This document shows, piece after piece, positions 42,054 to 51,005 of a stretch of DNA of 64,000 bases. The DNA is taken from assembly GCA_964465065.1 (NCBI GenBank), contig CAYXHZ010000008.1, forward strand, positions 22,941-86,940, in the 5' to 3' direction. Source of the DNA: CAYMND01 sp964465065 (GTDB lineage: Bacteria > Acidobacteriota > Aminicenantia > UBA2199). Made by a program: the position numbers and the translations under genes. Every line of letters starts with the position of its first letter. The first letter of the stretch is position 1. A model generated the notes under the pieces. The model was not told where the DNA came from, made no database searches, and saw only the letters and a program-made list of their open reading frames with translations.

Positions 42054-42950
42054 TCAAATCCGGATCTTGCAGAAATTGCGGTAGCGGGAACCGCTCTGTT
42101 CGTCCTTGCCGATGATTTCCAGGTAATAACGGCCTTTCTGCTGGCCGGAGAAGGGGATTTTATAGATGATCTCCTTCTGTTTCAGAATCGTCTGTGGGGA
42201 ATCGGAGTATTCCAGGTCCTTGCGGATGGCCTCGACGAATCGATAGTTGCGGTAAACGTTGATCTGGAAGCTGAAGCGGGCCTCGAGCCGGTCGGTGGAC
42301 TCGTTGAAGAGCAGCTGTCCGGTCGGGATGACGATACGGATTTCCCCGGGGCGGCAGTCGCTGTCGAAACGGAAACTGTGCTCGCCGCGGTTTGTATCCG
42401 GCAGGCGGAATCGACTCTTGCTGGCCGCTTCGGCCAGGGCCGGGGGATAGCGGCCGTAAATTTCGTACTGGCCGAAGCCCTGGCGGTCGATAAAAGTCAG
42501 GTAGAGTTGATATTGGCGGTAGTACCAGATTTCGTAACGGTAATCGCGGCCGTTGTTAAAGACCTTGTTGCCGGTTTCCCGTTCGTCCGGGAAGCCGAGC
42601 TGCAGCAGGATCCGTCCGCGCAGGGAATCCCAGCCGCGCTTCTGACCACGGTGTTCGTCGAAATGACGGATGGCGAATTCGATGCGCTGCATGAAATCCG
42701 TGTAGGCCTCGTTGTCCGGTGTGCCCGGATCGGGATCGCGCTTTTCCCAGAATTCCCGGGCGAAGGCCTTGCGGCTGTCCAGGTCGGGGAGGTGGCGGTA
42801 GATCTCGATCTCCTCGCCGGTCATGATGTGGCGGGTCATATCGAAGAATTCGTCCTGGGCCGGATCGACCTGTAAACCCGGATTTTTCGCGCAGGAAAAT
42901 CCGGCCGCCAGGAGCAGGCAGGCGAACAGGGTGGCGATGGTTTTTTTCAT
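42054..42950 (-). CDS. GWxTD-domain exported protein (copy 1)
   Basis: A 298-residue paralogue of the downstream gene. The signal peptide MKKTIATLFACLLLAAGFSC ends in a Cys that may be lipidated. The shared core follows: FFDMTRHIMTGEEIEIYRHLPD, FAREFWEKRDPDPGTPDNEA, KRGWDSLRGRILLQLGFPDERE and RYEIWYYRQYQLYLTF, with a beta-rich C-terminal half. Residue identity with copy 2 is high throughout the first 150 residues, so this is a gene duplication. The function is unknown. The pair sits next to an outer-membrane barrel gene. Confidence 0.86.
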   Translation of the reverse strand: MKKTIATLFACLLLAAGFSCAKNPGLQVDPAQDEFFDMTRHIMTGEEIEIYRHLPDLDSRKAFAREFWEKRDPDPGTPDNEAYTDFMQRIEFAIRHFDEHRGQKRGWDSLRGRILLQLGFPDERETGNKVFNNGRDYRYEIWYYRQYQLYLTFIDRQGFGQYEIYGRYPPALAEAASKSRFRLPDTNRGEHSFRFDSDCRPGEIRIVIPTGQLLFNESTDRLEARFSFQINVYRNYRFVEAIRKDLEYSDSPQTILKQKEIIYKIPFSGQQKGRYYLEIIGKDEQSGSRYRNFCKIRI

Positions 42951-42973
42951 GCCTTATTTATGCCACGAAAAAC

Positions 42974-43639
42974 TCAGAAATAAAACTCAAAACCGACGGA
43001 AAGGGATAAAGCGCTCAAATCAAAGGGTTCGAAGCCTTCGAAATATTCTCCCAATTCGCCCTCCGCCCAATGGACCTTGCCTTCCAGAAGCAGGCCGAAA
43101 TTGCGGCTGACGCGGATGGCCAGACCACCCTTGACGTGAAGGCCGACGGCGATCGCTTCCTGATCGGAAAAGCCCTCGTATATCTCGTCGGTCTGGAAAT
43201 CGATGAAATCTCCGTATTGTTCGTATTGCCAGAAGTACAGCCCCACACCGGCGCCGATGAAGGGGGAAAAGGCGCTGCGGTAAGGCAGGATGTTGAAGCG
43301 GATGCCCGCTTCCAGAGCGGTCATGGACAGGTGCATGGACTGCAGGATGGCCGAGCCGTCGGAATATTCGTAATCGCGGTAGTCGGCGGTCACGGTCTTG
43401 TTGTAACGGCTGCCTTCGAGGTAGAAACCGAGATGCTTGTGGAACTGCTGCAGGTATTCGACCGAGAAGTTGAGGGCCTGGAAATCCGCTTTCTCGTAGC
43501 TGAGATTGTAGAGGTTGTCCTCCCAGAGATCCGAAGACTGCAGGGGAGAGACGAGACCGAACTTGAAGTTGACCTGCTGGGCCGGTGCGAGCTGGGTCAG
43601 CAAGAAGATGGCGGCGGCGATGATGATTTTTTTAGTCAT
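42974..43639 (-). CDS. outer-membrane beta-barrel protein
   Basis: A 221-residue protein with a signal peptide (MTKKIIIAAAIFLLTQLAPAQ). Alternating amphipathic strands rich in aromatic residues follow (NFSVEYLQQ, LGFYLEGSRYNK, RSAFSPFIGAGVGLYFW), ending in LSVGFEFYF; a C-terminal Phe is the usual Bam recognition signal. It resembles eight-stranded OmpW/OmpA-like barrels. First gene, by position, of a three-gene unit with the GWxTD paralogues, with 23 nt to the next start. Substrate or partner unknown. Confidence 0.82.
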   Translation of the reverse strand: MTKKIIIAAAIFLLTQLAPAQQVNFKFGLVSPLQSSDLWEDNLYNLSYEKADFQALNFSVEYLQQFHKHLGFYLEGSRYNKTVTADYRDYEYSDGSAILQSMHLSMTALEAGIRFNILPYRSAFSPFIGAGVGLYFWQYEQYGDFIDFQTDEIYEGFSDQEAIAVGLHVKGGLAIRVSRNFGLLLEGKVHWAEGELGEYFEGFEPFDLSALSLSVGFEFYF

Positions 43640-43879
43640 GATGACCTCCTGTTCAGCAGATTATATGCAATCGAAATGCCAAAGTTTCAGATTAAAAAAC
43701 GTCACCTGGCGATGACAGACGAAGCTGGCTGGATTTTTGTCCGGTTAACGACTCCAAGGCGACAGCGACAACTCCGCCGCTCCGATATCTCGGTCAGATC
43801 TCGCAGTAAGCCCAGTTTCCCTTACGTCCCTTAAGTCCCTTGGAGCCCTGGCATCCAGGATACTCTGTTCCGGGCCCCT
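43640..43879. other. 240-nt intergenic region
   Basis: Lies between the thioredoxin gene (upstream on minus) and the barrel gene. No gene, palindrome or clear promoter recognised; GAGGTCATC is the ribosome site of the barrel gene. Confidence 0.35.
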
Positions 43880-44185
43880 CTACTTCAACGCCTCGATCAG
43901 TTTTTCCTTCTTGGGCAGACTGGTGAAACGCACCGATTCCTGCCCTTTTTTGAAGACGATGAGGGTCGGCACGCTCATGACCATGTAGCGCTGGGCCAGG
44001 TCCATGGATGCGGCCACGTTGATCTCGCAGGCGACGATACGCGGGTCGCCGGCGTCCCGCAGCACTTCCTCGAGGAAGGCCGGAACTTTCTTGCACGGAC
44101 CGCAGCCGGGAGAGCTGAAGTCGCCGATCAGAATCTCGCTTTTATGCAATAGTTCGTCAAAAGCCTGACTGCTGACTTGGTTCAT
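43880..44185 (-). CDS. thioredoxin-like protein
   Basis: A 101-residue cytoplasmic thioredoxin fold. The active site is C-G-P-C in FSSPGCGPCKKVPAF (SPGCGPCKK instead of the classic WCGPCK), and the cis-proline lies in MSVPTLIVFKKG. It probably reduces disulfides, but the changed residues before the first Cys may alter its potential. A TATAAT on the minus strand (44238-44233) in the 65-nt space after the transglycosylase gene may serve as its own -10. Confidence 0.85.
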   Translation of the reverse strand: MNQVSSQAFDELLHKSEILIGDFSSPGCGPCKKVPAFLEEVLRDAGDPRIVACEINVAASMDLAQRYMVMSVPTLIVFKKGQESVRFTSLPKKEKLIEALK

Positions 44186-44250
44186 AACCCTATACCTCCG
44201 CCTTGGCGTGTTTCTCCACTGACAAGAAAGGTATTATACCACAGGGCCGG

Positions 44251-44928
44251 CTATTTCAGGCTTCGGTAACCCCGGTTGGTCGGCATGACCCGGTCGGTGA
44301 GCAGGATGCGACCGTTGGGCTGGCGGTACATGTACACTCTGGTTTTGGCGCCCAGGCCGTCGTAACTCAGCCCGAGCAGACTCATGACCCGTTTTACGTA
44401 GCCCCGGGTCTCGGCGTAGGGGGGAACGCCCCGGTACTTGCGGACCGGTTCTTCGCCGGCGTTGTAGGCGGCCAGGGTCAGCGGCAGGGATTGGTATTTG
44501 TCCTGCAGGTACTTGAGGTGGCGGATGCCGGCCGTCAGGTTCTGGGCGGGATCGGTGCGGTCCAGGACGCCGTACTGCCGGGCGGTGTCGGACATCAGCT
44601 GCATGAGCCCGACGGCCCCCTTTTTGGAGACGGCCCGCGGGTTGAACGCCGATTCGGCCTGACAGATGGCGTTGACCAAGCGGGGGTCCACGCCGTAAAC
44701 GGAACTGATATCGTTGATCTGTTGCTGGTAGACGGAATTGACGGCCGAGGAGGTACTCGCGACCGGGCGGCTGCGGCGGGCGGCCATGATCGGGCTGCTG
44801 TTGCTGAGAACGATGCGGCCGGCCGGACCCTTGCGGATCTCGATTTCGGCCGTCAGCGGCATGTGCAGCAGTCCCGTAAGGAGGGCGACGGTCAGACCGG
44901 CTGTCCAGCGTATCGGGAACTCTTTCAT
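44251..44928 (-). CDS. lytic transglycosylase (Slt-like)
   Basis: A 225-residue periplasmic murein-cleaving enzyme. The signal peptide is MKEFPIRWTAGLTVALLTGL. A short N-terminal beta segment (IEIRKGPAGRIVLSN) precedes the SLT domain, with catalytic Glu in AICQAESAFNPRAVSKKGAVGLMQL and the downstream LAAYNAGEEPVRKY and GYVKRVM. ATG 44928 was chosen because it starts a clean signal peptide; the frame is open to 45006. It sits between alaS and the thioredoxin gene on the same strand. Confidence 0.88.
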   Translation of the reverse strand: MKEFPIRWTAGLTVALLTGLLHMPLTAEIEIRKGPAGRIVLSNSSPIMAARRSRPVASTSSAVNSVYQQQINDISSVYGVDPRLVNAICQAESAFNPRAVSKKGAVGLMQLMSDTARQYGVLDRTDPAQNLTAGIRHLKYLQDKYQSLPLTLAAYNAGEEPVRKYRGVPPYAETRGYVKRVMSLLGLSYDGLGAKTRVYMYRQPNGRILLTDRVMPTNRGYRSLK

Positions 44929-45058
44929 TTTTTTCCGTACTATCCAATAAAACAATTCGGCGAAATTATCAATACTTTTAGCTGTTTTATCAGCTTTTTT
45001 TTGCAAAATTTACGGATTTGGCCACATCTAGAGTGGGCAGTTGCCGAGCACACCATGT

Positions 45059-47656
45059 TTATTGAAGCTCCTGCAGGAGCAGGGAAGCGATACGCTCCTG
45101 GAAATCCTCGCCGTTGACGGCGCTGTCGGCACCGCCCTGAGCGAAATCCGGTCGGCCGCCGCCGCTGCCCTGGATCATGGCCAGGATCTTCTGGGCCAGT
45201 TTTCCGGCGTGCAGGCGCTGCTGCTGGGCTTCCGGCAGGGAGACCACCAGCAGGGTCCGGCCCTCGAAAACGGAGCTGACGATGGCCGCGGCGCCGGAAC
45301 GTTTGCTTTCGTCTGCGGCGCTGCTGATCGCTTTGCGGTCCGAATCGGTGTAATGGCTCAACTCGAAGCGCATGCCGGCCAGGTTCAGGCTGCGGCGCAG
45401 GGCGGCGTCGGCCGGTGTCGCAGCCGGTTTCTGCTTCTTGAGTTCCTTGAGGCTCTTCTCCAGGGTCTGGAAATGATCGGCCAGTTCCTCTTCGCGTTTA
45501 CGGCTGACCGTGGCCAATTGCTGCAGGCGGTCTTTCATCTCGAATACGCGCTGCAGGGCGACGACTCCGCCGACGGCTTCGATGCGACGGATACCGGAAG
45601 CGATCGAAGCCTCGCTCTGGATGTACAGCAGACCGATTTCGCCGGTCCGCCTCAGGTGGGTGCCGCCGCAGAGTTCCCTGGAAACGGGGTCGATGCTGAT
45701 CATGCGCACCCGGTCGCCGTACTTTTCCTCGAAGATGGCCATGGCGCCGGCGGCCAGGGCATCGTCGAAGCTGGTCTCGCGTTCGGAGACGGCGTGGTCG
45801 GCGCGGATGTCCCGGTTGATCCTGTCTTCGATCAGACGGATGTCCTGGGCGCTCAGGGGTTTGAAATGGGTGTAGTCGAAACGCAGTTTGTCGGGGCCGA
45901 CGTAGGAACCGGCCTGTTTGACGTGCAGGCCCAGATGCTCGCGCAGGGCGGCCTGCAAAAGGTGGGTGGCGGTGTGGTGGACTGCGCAGGCCTGGCGGTG
46001 CTCGGCGTTGACCTGCAGACGGACAGGCATGTCGGGTTTCAGCAACCCCTTCTCGATGAGGATCTCGTGGACGATCAGTCCGCCTTCGGCGCGGAAGGCG
46101 CCCTTGACCGTGAACCAGCCGCCTTCGAAGAGTCCCCGACCGATATCGCTGACCTGTCCGCCGCCTTCGGGGTAAAACGGGGTTTGTTCGCATACCAGCA
46201 GCACCGAGCTTGCGGCGGCGGCGCTGGGCAGCTGGGCGCCGCTGTCGTCGATCAAGGCCAGGACGCTGGCCTGTTCCTCCAGGCGGTCGTATCCGCAGAA
46301 GCGGCTGGCCGGTAGTTGGGCGGATACGGGGAAGCGGCCGTGGCTCTTCTGCTTTTTCTCGGTTTGCAGGCGCGATTCCTGCCGCCGCTGGTCCAGGGCG
46401 TTCTGAAAGCCGGCGACGTCGACACGGATGTCGCGTTCGTTGGCCAGGTCGACGGCGAAATCGAGCGGAAAGCCGTAGGTGTCGGACAATTTGAACAGCT
46501 CGTCTCCGGGCAGGCTGGTCAGGTTCCGGGCCTGGGCCTGGTCCAGAATCTCTTCGAAGCGTTTCAGACCGTTGCTCAGGGTTTGCGAAAAGCGTTCCTC
46601 TTCGCTGCGGATGACGTCGGCGATGAATTGGCGGGCGGCGTTGAGTTCCGGGTACTCTTCGCCCATCAGTTCGATCACCCGGCCGCTGACCCGATCCAGG
46701 AACGGGCTGGTGAATCCCAGGTGACGACCGTGCTTGGCGGCACGGCGCAGGATGCGGCGCAGGACGTAGCCCCGGCCGTCGTTGGCCGGGATGACGCCGT
46801 CGCCGATGAGGAAAGTCAGGGCTCGGGCATGGTCGGCGATGACGTTGAAGGGCACGCGCAGCTTGTCGTCGGCCGGATCCTGACCGCTGAGTCCGGCGGT
46901 GAACTCGATGATCGGCCAAAACAGGTCGGTCTGGTAATTGCTGCTCTTGCCCTGCAGAACCAGGCTCAGCCTTTCCAGGCCCATGCCGGTGTCGATCGAC
47001 GGCGCCGGCAGCGGGTGCAGGGTTCCGGCCTCATCGCGGTTGTACTGCATGAACACCAGGTTCCAGATCTCCACGTAGCGGCGGTTGCCGTCGACGAAGG
47101 CGGCCGGGCCGAAGTCCGGGCCGCGGTCGAAGTGAATCTCGGAGCAGGGGCCGCAGGGTCCGGTGTCGCCCATCTGCCAGAAATTGTCCTTCTCGTCGAG
47201 ACGGACAATACGTTCCGGCGTGACGCCGATTTCCCGCTCCCAGATGCGCTGGGCCTCGTCGTCTTCGCGGAACACGGTGATCCACAGCTTTTCGGCCGGG
47301 AACCGGTAGCCTTCGGTGAGCAGCTGCCAGGCCAGGCGGATGGCCTCCTGTTTGAAGTAATCGCCGAACGAGAAGTTGCCCATCATCTCGAAGAAGGTGT
47401 GGTGGAAAGGAGTCTTGCCCACCTCGTCGAAATCGTTGTGCTTGCCGGAGACGCGCATGCACTTCTGAATGGTTACCGCGCGCTGATAGTTGCGTTTTTC
47501 CTGCTGCAGGAAAACGCCTTTGAACTGGTTCATGCCGGCGTTGGTGAAAAGCAGGGTGGGATCTTGGGCCGGAACCAGGGGCGATGACAAAACCCGCTGG
47601 TGTCGATTCTGGGTGAAGTAATCAAAAAATATCCGTCTGATGGCTTGGCTGTTCAT
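45059..47656 (-). CDS. alaS: alanine-tRNA ligase
   Basis: An 865-residue class II synthetase that charges tRNA-Ala. Motif 1 region is LLFTNAGMNQFKGVFL; motif 2 is around FHHTFFEMMGNFSFGDYFK; motif 3 is RGYVLRRILRRA. The editing domain carries the zinc ligands HTATHLLQAAL and CGGTHLRRTGEIG, followed by the C-terminal DHHA1-type domain. Length is normal. Starts 21 nt after pilT on the same strand. Confidence 0.97.
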   Translation of the reverse strand: MNSQAIRRIFFDYFTQNRHQRVLSSPLVPAQDPTLLFTNAGMNQFKGVFLQQEKRNYQRAVTIQKCMRVSGKHNDFDEVGKTPFHHTFFEMMGNFSFGDYFKQEAIRLAWQLLTEGYRFPAEKLWITVFREDDEAQRIWEREIGVTPERIVRLDEKDNFWQMGDTGPCGPCSEIHFDRGPDFGPAAFVDGNRRYVEIWNLVFMQYNRDEAGTLHPLPAPSIDTGMGLERLSLVLQGKSSNYQTDLFWPIIEFTAGLSGQDPADDKLRVPFNVIADHARALTFLIGDGVIPANDGRGYVLRRILRRAAKHGRHLGFTSPFLDRVSGRVIELMGEEYPELNAARQFIADVIRSEEERFSQTLSNGLKRFEEILDQAQARNLTSLPGDELFKLSDTYGFPLDFAVDLANERDIRVDVAGFQNALDQRRQESRLQTEKKQKSHGRFPVSAQLPASRFCGYDRLEEQASVLALIDDSGAQLPSAAAASSVLLVCEQTPFYPEGGGQVSDIGRGLFEGGWFTVKGAFRAEGGLIVHEILIEKGLLKPDMPVRLQVNAEHRQACAVHHTATHLLQAALREHLGLHVKQAGSYVGPDKLRFDYTHFKPLSAQDIRLIEDRINRDIRADHAVSERETSFDDALAAGAMAIFEEKYGDRVRMISIDPVSRELCGGTHLRRTGEIGLLYIQSEASIASGIRRIEAVGGVVALQRVFEMKDRLQQLATVSRKREEELADHFQTLEKSLKELKKQKPAATPADAALRRSLNLAGMRFELSHYTDSDRKAISSAADESKRSGAAAIVSSVFEGRTLLVVSLPEAQQQRLHAGKLAQKILAMIQGSGGGRPDFAQGGADSAVNGEDFQERIASLLLQELQ

Positions 47657-47677
47657 GGTTTGGGTTCCTGTGCTGAT

Positions 47678-48874
47678 TTACATGTTGTCGATTTTGTCGA
47701 TATCGAGCAGGTTATGGTCGCCGTGCAGGGGCTCGGAGGCATCGTCTTCGATATCGATTCCGGACATCCTTTTCTCCATTTCCTCGGTGGCCATTTCCTT
47801 GGTCGAGCGGATGCCGATCTTTTTGAGCTTGAATTCGTCGGGGTTGCTGGCCCACTTGAGGGCTTCTTCGTAGGTGATCAGGTTCTTCTGGTACAGGAAG
47901 AACAACGATTGATCGAAGGTCTGCATGCCGTACTGCGACACGCCCTGGGCGATGGCCTCCTTGATCAGCTTGCTCTTTTCGGGGTTGACGATGCAGTCCT
48001 GGATGTAGGCGGTGTTGATCAGTATTTCCACGGCCGGGACCCGGCCCTTGCCGTCGGCGCGCGGGATGAGGCGCATGGAGATGATGGCCTTGAGGACCGA
48101 AGCCAGCTGGATGCGGATCTGTTTCTGCTGATGGGGCGGGAACATGGAGATGATGCGGTTGACGGTTTCCGGCGCGTCCAGGGTGTGCAGTGTGGACAGG
48201 AGCAGGTGGCCGGTTTCGGCGGCCAGGAGGGCGGTGTCGATGGTCTCCAGGTCGCGCATTTCTCCGACCAGGACGACATCGGGGTCTTCGCGCAGGGCGC
48301 TGCGCAGGGCGGCCGAGAAGGTGTTGGTGTCCATGCCCACTTCGCGCTGATTGATAATGCTCTTCTTGTCCCGGTGCAGGTATTCGATCGGGTCCTCGAT
48401 GGTGATGATATGCTCGATCCGGTGGGTGTTGATGTGGTTGATCATGGCCGCCAGGCTGGTGGATTTACCGCTGCCGGTGGTGCCGGTGACCAGGATCATG
48501 CCGCGGCGTTCCTCGGCGATTTTTTCCAGTACCAGAGGCAGGTGCAGATCGGAGATGGTGGAAACCTGGGTGGGAATGATACGCAGCACGATGCCGACCG
48601 CGCCGCGCTGCTGAAAGACGTTGCAGCGAAAGCGGCCCAGGCCGGCGACACTGTGGGCCATGTCGATTTCATGCTCTTTCTTGAAGCGTTCCTTCTGTTG
48701 GGAGTTCATGATGGCAAAACCCATGGCGATGGTGTCTTCCTGCATCAGGCGCTTGAGCTCGACCAGGGGAACCAGGGTGCCGTCGATGCGCAATACCGGG
48801 TGGTTGCCCACCTTGAGATGCAGGTCCGAGGCCTTTCTTTCCACGGCGATTTTCAGCAGGTCGTCAATGTTCAT
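47678..48874 (-). CDS. pilT: type IV pilus retraction ATPase PilT/PilU
   Basis: A 398-residue hexameric ATPase that drives pilus retraction. The N-terminal PAS-like domain starts ASDLHLKVGNHPVLRIDG. Walker A is GTTGSGKST; the Asp box EDPIEYLH, Walker B DPDVVLVGEMRD and His box STLHTLDAPETV follow. The C-terminal tail is long and acidic (MSGIDIEDDASEPLHGD), which makes PilU an alternative name. The divergent promoter region also serves a PilZ gene, consistent with a pilus-related region; a PilW-like TPR lipoprotein lies 11 kb downstream. Confidence 0.92.
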   Translation of the reverse strand: MNIDDLLKIAVERKASDLHLKVGNHPVLRIDGTLVPLVELKRLMQEDTIAMGFAIMNSQQKERFKKEHEIDMAHSVAGLGRFRCNVFQQRGAVGIVLRIIPTQVSTISDLHLPLVLEKIAEERRGMILVTGTTGSGKSTSLAAMINHINTHRIEHIITIEDPIEYLHRDKKSIINQREVGMDTNTFSAALRSALREDPDVVLVGEMRDLETIDTALLAAETGHLLLSTLHTLDAPETVNRIISMFPPHQQKQIRIQLASVLKAIISMRLIPRADGKGRVPAVEILINTAYIQDCIVNPEKSKLIKEAIAQGVSQYGMQTFDQSLFFLYQKNLITYEEALKWASNPDEFKLKKIGIRSTKEMATEEMEKRMSGIDIEDDASEPLHGDHNLLDIDKIDNM

Positions 48875-48930
48875 GGTTTCTCTACCTTAAAATTCGGGCC
48901 GGCGGAAATCCGGCGTCCATTCATTGCTAT

Positions 48931-48958
48931 ATTATATTGACTTTACCGGGAATATCAA
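48931..48958 (-). promoter_or_regulatory. promoter of pilT-alaS
   Basis: On the minus strand TTGATA (48958-48953), 16 bp, TATAAT (48936-48931). Confidence 0.65.
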
Positions 48959-48964
48959 GTTTCC

Positions 48965-48993
48965 TTGAAACTTGGCGCCAAATTGACTACAAT
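48965..48993 (+). promoter_or_regulatory. promoter of the PilZ gene operon
   Basis: TTGAAA (48965-48970), 17 bp, TACAAT (48988-48993), 30 nt before ATG 49024. Confidence 0.65.
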
Positions 48994-49023
48994 CTGCCCA
49001 AACCTTATCGCTGACAGGATAAA

Positions 49024-49524
49024 ATGAACGGTAAACTCGGCCACTCTCTGCTGCTCTTCTCGGTGCTGCTGCTCACCATTTTGCTGGTCTACCTGCTGGA
49101 CCGTTGGCAGCGCCGCAGACTCAAACGGATTTTCCGAACTTTTTCGGAAAAGGAGGGCTCCCGTCTGAACCGGGAAAGCCGTTCCGTTCCCCGGGTCAGC
49201 ATTCCCGACGCCCTGGATGTCAGCTTCACCATCCGTGACGAACGCTGGCCTGGCCGCAGCGGTCAGGTCGTCGACCTCTCGCTGTCCGGGCTGGCGGTCG
49301 AGCCCAACTTTCCCCTCAAGAAACTGCCGCTGGATACCGAAATCCTCAACATGGAAGTGGAAACCCCGTTGAACCGGTTCGTGCTGGAAAAGGTGCAGGC
49401 CGTCCGGGTCGAACATCAGATCAGCAAACGGGTGCTGGCCTTCAAGATCCTGTCGGTATCGGAGACGGATTTCTCGGAAATCAAACGTTTCATCGTTTAT
49501 CTGGATGCCTTTTCCCAGTCATGA
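49024..49524 (+). CDS. membrane-anchored PilZ-domain protein
   Basis: A 166-residue protein with one N-terminal TM helix (about residues 9-26), a basic juxtamembrane stretch (RWQRRRLKRI) and a PilZ domain. The c-di-GMP motif is present in both parts: R52-x3-R56 (RSVPR) and DLSLSGL. Binding of the second messenger is therefore plausible. Such proteins tune motility or exopolysaccharide. It is divergent from pilT and overlaps the next gene by 4 nt. Confidence 0.85.
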   Translation: MNGKLGHSLLLFSVLLLTILLVYLLDRWQRRRLKRIFRTFSEKEGSRLNRESRSVPRVSIPDALDVSFTIRDERWPGRSGQVVDLSLSGLAVEPNFPLKKLPLDTEILNMEVETPLNRFVLEKVQAVRVEHQISKRVLAFKILSVSETDFSEIKRFIVYLDAFSQS

Positions 49525-51005
49525 CGAGCATCCGCAAGATCGATTTCGTCCACCGCCCGCTGTTCCTGCAGCTTTTTTCCGAGCGGGTGCACCTGGTCGG
49601 CGGCACGGTGCGCGATGCCCTGATCTACGGTTCGCCGCGAGCCGCCCAGGATATGGACCTGGTGGTCTGCGGTCTGGGCTACGACGAGCTGGAGTCGATA
49701 CTGAAGGCCCATGGTCGGACCAGCACCGTCGGCAAGAGCTTCGCCGTGGTCAAATTCACCGTCGACGGCATCACCTACGATGTGGCCGTTCCGCGCCGGG
49801 AACGACTGCTGGATCCGCAGGCGGCCGGTCATCGCAATTTCGCGGTCGAAAGCGGCGTCCAGGTGAGTCTGCAGGAAGATCTGAGCCGTCGGGATTTCAC
49901 CTGCAATTCCATCGCCTGCCGCCTGAGCGACGGTCTGCTGATCGACCCTTTCGGCGGTCGCCGCGACATCGCCGACCGTCTTATCCGCATGACCAGTCCG
50001 CGGAGTTTTTTCGACGACCCGCTGCGCATCCTGCGGGCGGCCCGTTTCGCCTCCGTGCTCGGCTTCTCGGTGCAGTCCGAAATCTATCCGCAGGCCCGAC
50101 AGACCCGCCTGGACGAATTGAGCATGGAGCGGGTGGCCGAGGAGTTGATCCGCCTGCTGCTGGAATCCCCCCGGCCTTCGTCGGGACTGACCGAATACCA
50201 TCGCCTGGGCGTGCTGGATGCGCTGTTTCCGGAGCTGGCCCGGCTGACCCTGACTCTGCAGGACGCCCTGTTTCACCCCGAGACCGACGAATTCGGCCAC
50301 CACACGGTCTGGGGGCATCTGCTGATCGCCGTGGACATCGCCGCCGCCCTGGCCACCGAACTGGCTCTGGTGCAGGAGGAACGGTTGACGCTGCTGCTGG
50401 CTGCCCTGCTCCATGATCTGGGCAAGGCCGACACTACGGTCTGGGAGTACAAGCGCGGCCGCATGACCATCAGCTCCCTGGGGCACGACGTGCTGGGCGC
50501 CGAACTGGCCTGCGCGCTGCTGACCCGGTTGCGTATCGAAACCCGTGGCGCTTTCGCCGTCAACGAGATGGTCGGTCTGCTGGTCAAAAACCACCACCGT
50601 CTCTACGAACTGTACCGCAACCGGGAGGTCGCCTCCTTCAAGTCTTTCGCCCGATTGCTGGTCGAGATGAAGGGCCAGGACCGGCTGCTGCTCTGGCTCG
50701 ACCTGGCCGACCGACTGTCCCGGGAACCCAAGCCCAAAAATCTCGACTTTCGCCGGGACGACCTGCTGCGCTGGTACGAGGACCGCAGCGCCCAGTACAA
50801 CCTCAGTCTGGAAACCATCGCGCCGCTTTTACGCGGCCGGGACCTGATCGCCTTGGGCATGAAACCCGGTCCGGCCATGGGCGATCTGCTGGACCGTCTC
50901 TACGATGCCCAGCTGGACGGACGTTTCAGCACAGTCGAACAGGGTGTACAGCTGGCCGGGCAGTGGCTGGACGAGATGAAGCATGCTGCCGATCCTCAAC
51001 CCTGA
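49521..51005 (+). CDS. CCA-adding-like tRNA nucleotidyltransferase with HD domain
   Basis: A 494-residue class II nucleotidyltransferase. Motif A is VHLVGGTVRDALIYGS followed by the catalytic DMDLVV (D-x-D). RRDFTCNSIACRL, DPLRILRAARFASVLGF and the helical neck match CCA-adding or poly(A)-polymerase-like enzymes. The C-terminal half holds an HD domain (LLAALLHDLGKAD). It probably repairs or adds the tRNA 3' CCA end, although specificity (CCA, CC or A) cannot be fixed from sequence. It begins in the last codons of the PilZ gene (ATGA overlap) and overlaps the next gene by 23 nt. Confidence 0.9.
   Translation: MTSIRKIDFVHRPLFLQLFSERVHLVGGTVRDALIYGSPRAAQDMDLVVCGLGYDELESILKAHGRTSTVGKSFAVVKFTVDGITYDVAVPRRERLLDPQAAGHRNFAVESGVQVSLQEDLSRRDFTCNSIACRLSDGLLIDPFGGRRDIADRLIRMTSPRSFFDDPLRILRAARFASVLGFSVQSEIYPQARQTRLDELSMERVAEELIRLLLESPRPSSGLTEYHRLGVLDALFPELARLTLTLQDALFHPETDEFGHHTVWGHLLIAVDIAAALATELALVQEERLTLLLAALLHDLGKADTTVWEYKRGRMTISSLGHDVLGAELACALLTRLRIETRGAFAVNEMVGLLVKNHHRLYELYRNREVASFKSFARLLVEMKGQDRLLLWLDLADRLSREPKPKNLDFRRDDLLRWYEDRSAQYNLSLETIAPLLRGRDLIALGMKPGPAMGDLLDRLYDAQLDGRFSTVEQGVQLAGQWLDEMKHAADPQP

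Noticed and set aside
41128..42950. The two GWxTD genes as one gene split by a frameshift
   Set aside because: Each has its own signal peptide, ribosome site and full-length domain; they are paralogues.
46316..47587. Long plus-strand frame opposite alaS
   Set aside because: Antisense shadow; alaS motifs on the minus strand are complete.
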